Positions 46,530-55,670 are shown, counted from the stretch's first letter. The stretch is 64,000 nt of DNA from JAEUMG01 sp963805405 (GCA_963805405.1 CAWDUC010000020.1:1550001-1614000), one strand, 5' to 3'. Notes: generated by a model from the sequence alone, not told the origin. Made by a program: numbers and translations.

Positions 46530-47641
46530 GCGCGGACTCCCACCGATTCCAATGGGAGCGAGACGATGAGACCGGAGCCCTTGGCACCGACCAGCAATTC
46601 GCCATCTGCTTCGCAGAGAGATGTAACGCCGTGGACACTACCGTCGGCGCGGCTATGGAAGCTCGCCATGGGCCGCATATTGGCGTCGCATTTGGCGACG
46701 AGGCCGCCTGACCACATCGGCGCCCAGGGCTTCAGCATGTTGAGCTTCTTGCGCGTGCCGCCCTGGATCGGCTCGAGGAAGCTGCGGCCGGCAAGCAATG
46801 ATGGCGCAATCCAATATTCAGGGTCGATAGTCGCGGTCATGCGACGGCGATAATCGTCTTCCTTCAAAACAAATTCGACAAGCGCGTTGCGCGGCGCAAA
46901 CATCGCAAGCCAGAATCCGCCATCGCCGGAGCTGACCATGCGGCCGGGATAGGCCGGCAGGCCGGGCAGCGCCATTCCGACAGCGCCGCCTGCAAGCGGA
47001 ACGGAGCGAACGCAATGTGCCCACGCTTCAGCGATGAAGACACGGTCGCCTGCGACACCAATGCCGGAGGGAAAGCGGAGATGATCGGCGAGCTTGATCG
47101 GCAAAGCGGCACCTGCCTTCAAGTCTACTTTCCAGACCGAGCCCGTGGCACCCCTGGCCATCAGGTCGCGCTTCCACTCGGCTGCGCGATACTGGCGCGA
47201 TCCATTGGCGATCAATAACGTGTCTGGCGCAGCAAAGCAGAGGGCCGTGACGCAGTGAAATCGATTGTCGGACGGTCCTTCAAGCGAAACACCATCGAAG
47301 CGGCCGCCGCGGAGGATAACGCCATGCCCATCAAGCGCAACAGCGAGGCCGCCTGCTCCGTCCGACGCGAGCGCGGAAATGGGTTTCTCGAATTTTTGCA
47401 ATTCAACGGCTTCGTAGCCAGCTTCGCCCTGCCTGCGTAGCACCAGCAACGCGCCGCCGACCGAACAGAAGACACTGCCCTGATCGGCTGCCAGATTATC
47501 GACGTCGGCCAGCGCCAGTATTTTTTTTGCCCCATCGAGTGTCGCATTTGGCCGTAACGGGCCGTCCATCGGCGGCACCGTGCTGCCGTCAATATCGAAG
47601 CCGCGGAAATTCGCGTAAGCCCGCTTCAGCGCCGCGATCAC
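46526..47641 (-). CDS. Stand-alone strictosidine-synthase/SMP-30-like beta-propeller, metal ligands lost
   Basis: A protein of about 371 residues related to the propeller fused to the permease upstream. LPAYPGRMVSSGDGGFWLAM corresponds to LPGYPDNINRASDGNYWLAL, and FPSGIGV to FANGVV. The metal-binding Asn and Asp of active relatives are Ser and Gly here, so it is probably not a metal-dependent lactonase. I take the GTG at 47639-47641, which overlaps the upstream TGA (GTGA). There is no signal peptide, so it should be cytosolic. A run of eight T at 47521-47528 (A on the coding strand) lies within the gene. Confidence 0.78.
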   Translation of the reverse strand: MIAALKRAYANFRGFDIDGSTVPPMDGPLRPNATLDGAKKILALADVDNLAADQGSVFCSVGGALLVLRRQGEAGYEAVELQKFEKPISALASDGAGGLAVALDGHGVILRGGRFDGVSLEGPSDNRFHCVTALCFAAPDTLLIANGSRQYRAAEWKRDLMARGATGSVWKVDLKAGAALPIKLADHLRFPSGIGVAGDRVFIAEAWAHCVRSVPLAGGAVGMALPGLPAYPGRMVSSGDGGFWLAMFAPRNALVEFVLKEDDYRRRMTATIDPEYWIAPSLLAGRSFLEPIQGGTRKKLNMLKPWAPMWSGGLVAKCDANMRPMASFHSRADGSVHGVTSLCEADGELLVGAKGSGLIVSLPLESVGVRA

Positions 47642-49758
47642 GATTTGGGCCCCCAATAGGCGTCCTGGGCGCACCAGTTCGGATCGGCATCGGCAAGGCG
47701 GTAGCGGCCAATGCGGTTATTCGAGACACCGCCGAGATAAAGCCAGCCGCGATGCTCTCGCATCGAGGTGATCATCGGATGGTTGAGGCCGCCAAGATCC
47801 CAGAGGCTATCGAGTATCTCGCCCTTCTCGTTGAACTTGACCACGCAGCCGGTGTTGATATTCGGATAGAGCCACTGGTCGGGCGCTACTCGACGCGCCA
47901 TCCGCTTGCGGAATCCCGGCATCTGAAGCGCGAGATCAAGGGCTGGGCCGCGCATGCCCAAAAGGGCGAGCCAATAATTGCCGTCGGAGGCGCGATTGAT
48001 GTTGTCGGGATATCCCGGCAGATTGCCGATCACCAGTTCCCTGGTGCCCTTCTTCGGTCCATCAAACCAGTAGCGGCTGATCGAGCAGGTCCAACTCTCC
48101 GCGAACATGAAGGACTGCCCGTCGGCGCACATGACGACACCGTTGGCGAAAACGAGTTTCGGAATCTCGGTATGCGTCTTGCCGGTCTTGGGATCATAAC
48201 AGATGATACGGCCGCTCGGTCGGCTTTCCAGGGCGTCCGTCGCCCAATCCTCCTGCTCGTAGCGGATCGTCGCTTCGCTGAAATAGATGCGGCCATCCGG
48301 TGCGACGTCGACATCGTCGGCCAGGCGCAGGCGTGAATCATCGATCACAGAGAACAGGCTGCGATTGGTTTCGTCGGTGAGCTTGGTAACGGTCTTGTCG
48401 GGCGCGACCTGGAACAGCCCCATGCCGCCAATGCACACAAGCAGATTTCCGGCGCGATCGAAGGCCATGCCCAAGGGATGGCCGCCAATATGCGCGAAGA
48501 CCTCGGAGCGCTTATGATCCGGCCCGAAGAAGCGGACGATATCGCCATGGCGCGTGCCGCAATAGAGATTGTCGTCGCGATCGAGGATGACATCTTCCGG
48601 CCCTTCGATCTGGCCAAGTCCGATGATCTCGACAGACCGCAAGCGATCGTTCAGCGCGTAAGGCGAGCCCGGCGCCGTCACGCTCGCTGGGTCCGGCAAT
48701 TGCAGATATGCCGGGGACACATAGACCTTCGCAAGAATGCGATGGCGATGCTTTTGCCAGCGCATGTCGACGAAGACGGCGAGAAGCAGAATGCTGCCAA
48801 GTATCGTCGAAGTGATCGGGCCGCTAATGCCGAGATTGATCAAGCCGTTGGTGAGCAACAGCACAAGCAAGGCGCCAATGATCGCTTTCGCGACAGAACC
48901 TCTGCCGCCGCCAATCGAATTGCCACCGAGAACTGCCGCGGTGAGCGCCTGCACCTCAAGGCCGACGCCGGTATCGGAGCCAGTACTGCCGATGCGCGCC
49001 GCAAACAGGAAGCCGGCAAGCGCGCATAATGTGCCCGACGTGACATAGGTGAGAAAGACGATGCGCCTGACATCGATGCCTGCATTATAGGCCGAGCGGC
49101 GCGCGCCGCCGACGGCTGTGAGCCGCCAGCCGGGCCGCATGCGCGAGAGTACGATGTGACAGGCAAGCGCGATCGCAAGCGTGATCAAGAGTGAAACCGG
49201 GATGCCCGCGAATGTGCCCTCGCCGATATAGAGCCAGAGATCGGAATCGGAGAAGCCCGACATGATCGAGGTCGACATGCGCAGGAACACAATCTCGTAA
49301 ATCGAACGGAAGACGATCAATGTGACGAGCGTGGTAAGGAAGGCGCGAAGCCGCAGATAGCCGATCAGTACGCCGTTCACCGCCCCGCAGAGCATACCGA
49401 AGGCAAGGATGAGGATCAGCGTGACGGGGACGGACAGTTCGTAAACATTGATCCCGATCAGCGAGAAGAGCACGGCGACAGAAAACACGGAGGCAACGGA
49501 GAGATCGATGCCGCCCGACATCATGACAATAGACAAGGCCAGGACAATCAGTCCGAATTCCGCGAATTGCCGAGCCATGTCGGAGAGGCTCGAAAACGTG
49601 AGGAAGTCCGGAATGATCGTGCTGAGAGTTCCAACGGTGATGACCAGTGCCAGGAACGGGATCGCATTGTCGATCCAGCGCTTTGACAATATCTCCCCGA
49701 TCAGGTGGTCGGGGAGATATTGGTAGCGCAGGCGCGCGAAAGTATCGCTTTCCGACAT
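47638..49758 (-). CDS. ABC permease fused to a strictosidine-synthase/SMP-30-like beta-propeller (system C)
   Basis: A 706-residue protein (positions below count from a possible GTG one codon upstream). Residues 30-336 are an RbsC-type permease: MSGGIDLSVASVFSVAV, AVGGARRSAYNAGIDVRRI, LGGNSIGGGRGSVAKAI. A linker (337-374) leads to a propeller (375-707) with SRPSGRIICYDPKTGKT, FANGVVMCADG and LPGYPDNINRASDGNYW. The three Ca/metal ligands expected from SMP-30 and paraoxonase-like lactonases are E386 in IEGPEDV, N540 in FANGV and D586 in YPDNI. Permeases of this type usually have both ends inside, so the propeller is probably cytoplasmic. The frame is continuous with no stop. It is coupled to the free propeller by a GTGA overlap. 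Confidence 0.9.
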   Translation of the reverse strand: MSESDTFARLRYQYLPDHLIGEILSKRWIDNAIPFLALVITVGTLSTIIPDFLTFSSLSDMARQFAEFGLIVLALSIVMMSGGIDLSVASVFSVAVLFSLIGINVYELSVPVTLILILAFGMLCGAVNGVLIGYLRLRAFLTTLVTLIVFRSIYEIVFLRMSTSIMSGFSDSDLWLYIGEGTFAGIPVSLLITLAIALACHIVLSRMRPGWRLTAVGGARRSAYNAGIDVRRIVFLTYVTSGTLCALAGFLFAARIGSTGSDTGVGLEVQALTAAVLGGNSIGGGRGSVAKAIIGALLVLLLTNGLINLGISGPITSTILGSILLLAVFVDMRWQKHRHRILAKVYVSPAYLQLPDPASVTAPGSPYALNDRLRSVEIIGLGQIEGPEDVILDRDDNLYCGTRHGDIVRFFGPDHKRSEVFAHIGGHPLGMAFDRAGNLLVCIGGMGLFQVAPDKTVTKLTDETNRSLFSVIDDSRLRLADDVDVAPDGRIYFSEATIRYEQEDWATDALESRPSGRIICYDPKTGKTHTEIPKLVFANGVVMCADGQSFMFAESWTCSISRYWFDGPKKGTRELVIGNLPGYPDNINRASDGNYWLALLGMRGPALDLALQMPGFRKRMARRVAPDQWLYPNINTGCVVKFNEKGEILDSLWDLGGLNHPMITSMREHRGWLYLGGVSNNRIGRYRLADADPNWCAQDAYWGPKS

Positions 49759-49791
49759 CACGAAGTTCCTGGCACCGGCAGGTCTTGAGCG

Positions 49792-50799
49792 TTACTTAAG
49801 CTGATCCAGTGTCCAGCAATTGCGCGGCGTGATGTTCTCCTTGGTGAGGAGCGTCAGCGGCGTGTAGTACGCGGTCTTCGACTCGCCCGCCGCGGCCGGC
49901 GACAGAAGCGTCTGCACGATCTGCTGGTTGATGGAGATGCCCTGCAACGGAACGTCATAACTGACGATCGTATCAAGCAAACCCTTGTCGATGTTGTCGC
50001 AGCCGATCTGGTTTCCACCGCCAGACGTCACGACAAAAATGTCGTCGGATTTGCCCGCCGCCTGAATTGCAGCGCCGGCACCGACATCCTGGTTGTCCCA
50101 GTTGCCGACGACGCCACACAGGTCAGGATGCTGCTGGAGAACAGTTTCCATGATCGCGCGCGCCTTCGCCGGGTCATATTGCGCGGCCTGTTCCGAGACG
50201 ATCTGGATCGCCGGGTCCTTCGCAAATGTCTGCTTGTAGGCATAGAGTTCGTAGAGGTCGGAGGCCGCGGTCGGCTGGCCGCGGATGATTGCGATCTTTC
50301 CCGACTTGCCCGAACCTGTGCCGCACTGCTTCACGAGAAGGTCGGCCTCGATGTAACCGACACGCGACCAGTCGGCACCGATATAGGCGTCGGTCGGCAC
50401 GACCGATTCCAGATTGAGCTGGATGACCTTGATGCCCGCATCCATGGCGCGCTTCAAAAGCCGCGCATAGGACTGCACGTCCGGATTATGCGCGATGATG
50501 AGATCGGGCTTCTCGGAAATGAGAGCCGTCAGGGCGCGCGTGCCGGCGTCGGTGCTCCAGTTCGGATCGCGAATTTCCAAAGTATAGCCGAGGTCCGCGG
50601 CCTGCTTGCGCATGATCGCGGCCCAGCCTTCAGTGAGGTCGAAGCCCATGGCGAGCGGGACAAAGACGACGCGTTTGCCTTTGACGCCGTCATAGAAGGG
50701 ATTGCGCGAAGGATTATCCAGGCCGTCATCGGCCTGTGCCATCCCAATCGCACCAGCCATCGTTATGAGGCCGGCAGTCAGTAGAGCTCTTATCTTCAT
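49792..50799 (-). CDS. Sugar ABC transporter substrate-binding protein (system C)
   Basis: An intact 335-residue periplasmic protein. The signal peptide is residues 1-23 (LLTAGLITMAGAIGMAQA). It carries the RbsB-type strands VVFVPLAMGFDLTEGW, LIIAHNPDVQSYARLL, IKVIQLNLESVVPTDAY, CGVVGNWDNQDVGAG and TIVSYDVPLQG. The ribosome site is GGGAGG. It lies between the two permease genes of the operon, 34 bp before the fusion gene. The ligand is unknown. Confidence 0.91.
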   Translation of the reverse strand: MKIRALLTAGLITMAGAIGMAQADDGLDNPSRNPFYDGVKGKRVVFVPLAMGFDLTEGWAAIMRKQAADLGYTLEIRDPNWSTDAGTRALTALISEKPDLIIAHNPDVQSYARLLKRAMDAGIKVIQLNLESVVPTDAYIGADWSRVGYIEADLLVKQCGTGSGKSGKIAIIRGQPTAASDLYELYAYKQTFAKDPAIQIVSEQAAQYDPAKARAIMETVLQQHPDLCGVVGNWDNQDVGAGAAIQAAGKSDDIFVVTSGGGNQIGCDNIDKGLLDTIVSYDVPLQGISINQQIVQTLLSPAAAGESKTAYYTPLTLLTKENITPRNCWTLDQLK

Positions 50800-50835
50800 T
50801 GGTTCCTCCCATTTTGGATCCAGGTTGCAGTAAAC

Positions 50836-51813
50836 TCAGATATCTCCCTGCTGCTGCTGAGCAGTCTGTTCGTCGCGGGGATTGATGAAACTGTCGGCGG
50901 TGATCGCGAGCAGAAGGATCAGGCTCTTGATCAGGTTTTGCGTCGTGTAGGCGATGTCGAGGATTGTCATGCCGTTGAGCAGGACGCCGACAAGCAGCGT
51001 GCCGACCAGGACATTGCGCACGCCACCGCGTCCGCCGCTCAGGCTGATGCCGCCGAGAACGACGACGAGCAGGACGTCGTAGATCATGGTCGAGTTGTAG
51101 ACGCGCGTGCTCATGCCGGAGACGGCAGCGGCCATGATGATGCCGGCAAGAAAGGCGATGAGTGCCGAGATCACGTATTGTGCGACCAGAAGCGGGCGTA
51201 GAGGCAAGCCGGTGATCCGCGCGGCGAGCGGATTGTCGCCGGCGGCATAGATGAAGCGCCCAAATCTCGTCCACATCAGGACTACGGCGACGAGTGCGGC
51301 AACAACGATGAGGGCGACGATCGGCATGGGAATGCCGAAGAGATCGCCGCGACCGATGAAGTCGAACCAGGCAATGCCGGCTGGTGTGTTCTGGACGTCG
51401 ATCTGGAATAGCCACGCCCGGCCGGCGCCATAGACAACGAGCCCCATGGCGAGGGTGGTGAAGATGGCAGGAATGTCGGCGTATGCGATCAGGATGCCGT
51501 TCGCCAGGCCAATCGCCAACGCGAACACCAAACCCAGCATGAGCGCGGCTTCAAGCGACACGCCGGACGCTGCCATGGCTAGAACCCATGACAGCGATAC
51601 AACCATCGTCGCAACCATGGTCAGGTCGATACCGCGACCGATGACCACCAGCCCCATCCCCAATCCCAGAATCCCAAGAATTGCCACGCTCCGGACGAGC
51701 GCAATCAGGTTTCCGGCAGTGATGAAGTTATTGAGAGTCAACGCGAAAGCAATGAACAAGCCAAGTGCAAGGGCGAAGACCACGCCTTCCTGCGTTATGC
51801 GAAGCTTGCCCAT
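50836..51813 (-). CDS. Sugar ABC transporter permease, second subunit (system C)
   Basis: An intact 325-residue RbsC-type permease with about ten hydrophobic segments, including VIGRGIDLTMVATMVVSLSW, YAAGDNPLAARITGLPLRP and LGGISLSGGRGGVRNVLVG. With the fused permease it would form a heterodimeric membrane channel, whereas systems A, B and D each have one permease gene. It is 36 bp before the binding-protein gene and 26 bp after the CMD gene on the same strand. Confidence 0.91.
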   Translation of the reverse strand: MGKLRITQEGVVFALALGLFIAFALTLNNFITAGNLIALVRSVAILGILGLGMGLVVIGRGIDLTMVATMVVSLSWVLAMAASGVSLEAALMLGLVFALAIGLANGILIAYADIPAIFTTLAMGLVVYGAGRAWLFQIDVQNTPAGIAWFDFIGRGDLFGIPMPIVALIVVAALVAVVLMWTRFGRFIYAAGDNPLAARITGLPLRPLLVAQYVISALIAFLAGIIMAAAVSGMSTRVYNSTMIYDVLLVVVLGGISLSGGRGGVRNVLVGTLLVGVLLNGMTILDIAYTTQNLIKSLILLLAITADSFINPRDEQTAQQQQGDI

Positions 51814-51839
51814 GCGCTGGGTCCCCTGCTCGCGGCGTC

Positions 51840-52229
51840 CTAGCTGGCCTTAGCCTTGTCTTCGGCTTCAAAGACCTCGCGCGCGGTGCGGAAGGCATCA
51901 ACTCCCGCCGGCACGCCGGCATAGATCGCAACCTGCATGAAGATTTCGCGGATCTCGTCCTTGGTGACGCCATTGGTCAGCGCACCGCGAATATGCATCT
52001 TGAGTTCGTGCGGCCGGTTCAATGTCGCGATCATCGCGAGATTCAGCATCGAGCGCGTTTTATGCGGCAGATTCTCGCGTCCCCAGACGGCACCCCAGCA
52101 ATACTCTGTGACGAGTTCCTGCATGGGCATGTTGAATGCATCTGCTGACTTGAACGAATTCTCGACAAATTCGGCACCGAGCACTTTCTTGCGAATTTCC
52201 AGTCCGCGGTTGAAAACTTCCTTGCTCAT
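51840..52229 (-). CDS. Carboxymuconolactone decarboxylase-family protein
   Basis: A 129-residue all-helical CMD/PcaC-type protein. Conserved residues are in YCWGAVWGRENLPHKTRSMLN, ATLNRPHELKMHIRGAL and GVTKDEIREIFMQVAIYAGVPAG. In PcaC the family decarboxylates 4-carboxymuconolactone; other members are peroxidases. The sequence has the PcaC-like glutamate and histidine positions and no CxxC peroxidase pair, so lactone or acid chemistry is more likely. The ATG giving MSKEVFNRG is chosen. It lies between the SDR and permease genes of the system C operon. Confidence 0.86.
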   Translation of the reverse strand: MSKEVFNRGLEIRKKVLGAEFVENSFKSADAFNMPMQELVTEYCWGAVWGRENLPHKTRSMLNLAMIATLNRPHELKMHIRGALTNGVTKDEIREIFMQVAIYAGVPAGVDAFRTAREVFEAEDKAKAS

Positions 52230-52279
52230 CGCTTCCCTTTCACAGTCTAGATTTTGACGTTTACGTATCGCCCGTGCAC

Positions 52280-53029
52280 TCACGGACCAGAGATCGTTAT
52301 GCCGGCATCGATCTTGAGCGTGACTCCGGTGATGGTTCGCGCCGCATCGGAGGCGAGGAACACTGCCGAGGCGGCGATTTCTTCAGGAGTCGCGAGGCGC
52401 TTCAGCGGGGTCCGCTCGGTGCGTTTGCGCCATCCTTCAGCATCGATCACGGAACTCGCGCCGGGGGTGACCACCGAGCCGGGCGCAAGCGCATTGACAG
52501 TGATATTGTGCGGCGCCAGTTCGACGGCGAGCTGACGTGTCAGCGCATCGAGCGCGCCTTTGATGGACGTGTAGACAGCGGCGCGCGGAATGGAGATCGA
52601 GACCGCGATCGACGAGAGATTGATTATCGCTCCGCCGCCGGACTTGGTGAGATGCGGGATGGCAGCCTGCAATGACCAGAGCGCGCCCTTGAGGCCGACA
52701 TCGACCATTTTGTCAACGACAGCTTCGGGCATCTCGACCAAGGGGCCGTAGTGGAAATAGACAGCGTTGTTGACGAGCACGTCGAGGCCGCCCGCTTCAT
52801 GCGCGAAAGCGTCGATCGCAGATACGACGGCTGCGCGGTCGCTCACATCGCACGTCATGGGACGGACGCAGTCGGCGGGAAGGCCAGATGCCGCGGATTC
52901 AAGCAATGCCTTGTTGATATCAAGCATGCCGACCAGTGCACCCTGGTCGACAAACGCCTTCGCGAAGGCAAAACCCAAACCGCCACCGGCGCCGGTTACG
53001 ACGACACGTTTACGAGCGCTGGTCCCCAA
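52280..53029 (-). CDS. SDR family oxidoreductase heading the system C operon
   Basis: An intact 249-residue classical SDR. TGAGGGLG (12-19) is the cofactor motif, followed by VNNAVYFHYG, the catalytic Ser in IINLSSIAV, and YTSIKGALDAL with the Tyr-x3-Lys pair. It ends with VTLKIDAGITISGP. Its role is probably oxidation of an alcohol or sugar in the same pathway as the transporter. It is the first gene of the minus-strand operon and is divergent from the GntR regulator, 197 bp away. Confidence 0.89.
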   Translation of the reverse strand: MGTSARKRVVVTGAGGGLGFAFAKAFVDQGALVGMLDINKALLESAASGLPADCVRPMTCDVSDRAAVVSAIDAFAHEAGGLDVLVNNAVYFHYGPLVEMPEAVVDKMVDVGLKGALWSLQAAIPHLTKSGGGAIINLSSIAVSISIPRAAVYTSIKGALDALTRQLAVELAPHNITVNALAPGSVVTPGASSVIDAEGWRKRTERTPLKRLATPEEIAASAVFLASDAARTITGVTLKIDAGITISGP

Positions 53030-53226
53030 CTCACGCCTCCCATCGGCAAAAAAACGTCGGGCGACTACGGCGCCCGTTACCGATTTCCTAACGCATCACC
53101 ATAAGCGCGGCAATAAGAATGTGTGATTGTATGATCGCCTGACGGTACTTGCGTTTGCCGGGCAAAGGCGTAAGGCTCGCAACCTTCCGCCGGGAAACTG
53201 CATTTCGAACCGGCTAAGGGCTTGAA

Positions 53227-53931
53227 ATGGCTGCAGAAGGCGAGGTGAGCTATAATTTCCGGGTTGATCGGCCTGCGGCCACGCTGCGGCACAGCGTGAC
53301 GGAGAGCATCAGGCAGGCAATCGCCGTAGGGCGAATTCCTTCCGGTTCGCGCATGCCCGAGCGGGACCTTTGCGAAATGACCGGCGTGAGCCGTACCCTC
53401 GTGCGCGAGGCCCTCCGCCAGCTTGAATCCGAAGGCCTTGTCGAGGTCATTCCGCATAAGGGCCCGGTTGTGACGGTCATCACGCCGCAACAGGCGGTCG
53501 GGATCTATCAGGTTCGCGAGGTGCTCGAGGGGCTCGCAGCGGAGCTCTTTGCGACAAATGCTTCAGCGGCGGACAGAGTGCTCTTGCGGCGCGCCCTGGA
53601 TGAGGTCCGCCTCGCCTATGAAAGCGGCGACGTCCTGACCCGCCTCGCCGCGAAAAAATATTTCTACGATTGCCTGATCAAGGGCTCGGGCAACGAAGCG
53701 CTGGGTGCATCGCTGCATCTCCTGAATGCGCGTGCGATGGTCCTGCGCGGTAAATCCTTGCAGATGCCGAGCCGCTGGAAAGCGAGCCTCGTCGAGCTTG
53801 AGGCACTTCTCACTGCGCTGGAGGCACGCGATCCCGTCCGCGCGCGGGCCTGTGCCGTCACTCATGTGCGAGAAGCAGCAAAGACCGCCCTCGAGAGTCT
53901 GACCGGATCCTCACAGCCCGCGGCTGGGTGA
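53227..53931 (+). CDS. GntR/FCD transcriptional regulator
   Basis: An intact 234-residue FadR-type regulator with a winged helix (MPERDLCEMTGVSRTLVREALRQL region, residues 40-75) and an all-helical FCD domain beginning YQVREVLEGLAAELFA. It is divergent from the seven-gene system C operon and is its likely repressor. In the control region, ATTGTATGAT at about 53122-53131 may be part of an operator, but no clear palindrome is visible. Confidence 0.88.
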   Translation: MAAEGEVSYNFRVDRPAATLRHSVTESIRQAIAVGRIPSGSRMPERDLCEMTGVSRTLVREALRQLESEGLVEVIPHKGPVVTVITPQQAVGIYQVREVLEGLAAELFATNASAADRVLLRRALDEVRLAYESGDVLTRLAAKKYFYDCLIKGSGNEALGASLHLLNARAMVLRGKSLQMPSRWKASLVELEALLTALEARDPVRARACAVTHVREAAKTALESLTGSSQPAAG

Positions 53932-53969
53932 GGGCCAACCCGCCTGACCGGCGACCTTGTCAGCAGTCT

Positions 53970-54332
53970 TCAGGCTTCGATCCCGAGATGCTTTTTGAGA
54001 TCGAGCCTCACTTCGACAGCAGCCATTGCTATCACCGAAGCGCCACCGCGCTCCTTGTCGATCACATCAAGCCCGCCGAGCACAACATTCACTTTCACCT
54101 GGCCATGCGGAAGGGAGGCGCCAACGGCTGCGGCATCGACGCTCTCCGGTTTCTGCACGCCGATCGTCACTACGATTTGCATCGACTTCGGATCGATTTC
54201 GAGGCTCCTCAGAAACGGCAGCGAACTGTGATGGATGCAGTCCTGGACCGCGCGCAAGGCAGCCTTGGTGTAGTCGCCGCCATGCATGTCGTTGCCATGG
54301 CCCATTTCGAGAATGATGCGTTCAAGCGCCAT
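53970..54332 (-). CDS. Lin0512-family protein, paralog 1
   Basis: A 120-residue protein of the TIGR02058/Lin0512 conserved hypothetical family. It opens LERIILEMGHGNDMHGGDYTKAALRAVQD and has MQIVVTIGVQKPESVD. It is a compact alpha/beta fold with no signal or membrane segment. The family has no established biochemical function that I can name. It lies 3 bp after a paralog on the same strand, so the two products probably form a heteromer. Both genes are intact. Confidence 0.82.
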   Translation of the reverse strand: MALERIILEMGHGNDMHGGDYTKAALRAVQDCIHHSSLPFLRSLEIDPKSMQIVVTIGVQKPESVDAAAVGASLPHGQVKVNVVLGGLDVIDKERGGASVIAMAAVEVRLDLKKHLGIEA

Positions 54333-54335
54333 GAC

Positions 54336-54683
54336 TCATTTCTCCGGAATGTCGAGATAGACGGTCGCCGCGGCATTGGCCATGACGGTGAGATTATTGC
54401 CGGCGTCGTTCATGATTTCGAGGCCGCCCTTGACGACCTCGACCTTGCCCTTTCCGTATGGCAGCACGGCCAAGATTGCCTCTTTGTCGACGAGTTCAGG
54501 CTTCGGAACCCCTACCGTCACTTCGACAAACATGTCGTGACCGGTCTGACCTGCGGCAACGGCGATGGTCAGCGAATTGTGCCAGAGCGCGTCTCGCAGC
54601 GCACGAACGGCAGCTTTGGTGTAGTCGGCGCCGGTGAGGTCCGTACCCATACCGAGCTCGACGATCATTCTCTTGAGTGGCAT
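54336..54683 (-). CDS. Lin0512-family protein, paralog 2
   Basis: A 115-residue homolog of the next gene, with LKRMIVELGMGTDLTGADYTKAAVRALRD and MFVEVTVGVPKPELVD. The shared GxDYTKAA core and VGVxKPExVD strand define the family. The two differ in the turn after the first helix and in the C-terminal strand. They are separated by 3 bp and follow an alpha/beta hydrolase gene by 31 bp on the same strand, suggesting a three-gene unit under the nearby LacI gene. Confidence 0.82.
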   Translation of the reverse strand: MPLKRMIVELGMGTDLTGADYTKAAVRALRDALWHNSLTIAVAAGQTGHDMFVEVTVGVPKPELVDKEAILAVLPYGKGKVEVVKGGLEIMNDAGNNLTVMANAAATVYLDIPEK

Positions 54684-54714
54684 GCCTTCTCCCTACCGGC
54701 TTTACAGTTGTGGT

Positions 54715-55559
54715 CTAGGACGAAAGAAACGCCGACACTTCGGCGTTGAAGCGCTTCGGATTCTCAAAAAACATGAAATGGCCTCCGCCTTCGTCTTCCT
54801 CGAAGATGGAGGCTTTCGCATTGGGATTGACGGACGCGATCCACTCCTGCGATTCGGCTGAGAATATGCTTTTGCGCCCGCCGATCACGAGCGAGGGAAG
54901 CCGAGTCCCTTCAATGACATCGCGCCAGTCGCTGAGAGAATGGTCGAACTGAAGATCGGCGGCCGCGTCGCGCGGCATTTTCAGAATTCTCTTGCGCAAT
55001 CCAGCGCAGGTCAGTGTCGGAAATATTCGACGTAAACATGCCGCGCAGAATGCCCATGGTGCTGTCGACCGTAGAGGTCGCGCGCACCGTGTCGCAGAAA
55101 CCGGCAACGGCCTGAACATCCGGAAACAAGCATCCATACTGCGTCTTCTCTGCGTCAGACCAGGAGGGCAGTGCCGCAACCATCGGCGCCTGGTCGACGA
55201 TAACAAGCCGGCGCAGCTTCCTTGGACCGAACAGGTCCAGATAGCTCCAGATGATCGAGCTTCCCATCGAGTGCCCAAGAACATCAACGCTGTCGAAACC
55301 CAGCGTGTCGATGATGTGTGAGAGATCCATCGCCAGCCGCTGGATTCGGTGACCCCCGGCCGCATTCGGGCTGTCGCCATGGCTACGCATGTCCACAGCG
55401 ATGACGCGACGATCCTTGGCGAGTTCGTCGATATTGCGCCCAAACTCGGCGGCGGACTGCGACCAGCCTGAGAATCATGATCAGCGGCTGACCATCACCC
55501 GCTTCGATGGCATTGAGCGCAACGCCGCTCGAAATCTCGATGGTTCTTCTCGCCGCCAT
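54715..55559 (-). CDS. Alpha/beta-hydrolase, two frameshifts
   Basis: A hydrolase of about 280 residues. The nucleophile elbow GHSMGSS is in the central frame, after VIAVDMRSHGDSP. The catalytic histidine is in the C-terminal GGGHFMFFENPKRF, and the acid is probably near LVIGGRKSIFSAE. The N-terminal strand (IEAGDGQPLIMI, then SGWSQSAAEFG) is separated by a break near 55475 and the C-terminal third by one near 54975. Once corrected it is a normal esterase- or lactone-hydrolase-like protein. It is grouped with the Lin0512 pair. Confidence 0.78.
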
Positions 55560-55670
55560 GACGATCTCCCGATTTTCGCACCGATCAGACGCGGTTTCGA
55601 AGGTCCCGCGATTATTTGATCCAACTAGTGCCAGAGGCAGCCAATCAAGTAAACACGGAGGGCGCTCCGA

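Noticed and set aside
47521..47528. Run of eight T (A on the coding strand) as a programmed frameshift site
   Set aside because: The reading frame is continuous and full length through the run (A-K-K-I-L), and no alternative product or downstream structure is evident. It is more a risk for sequencing slippage.
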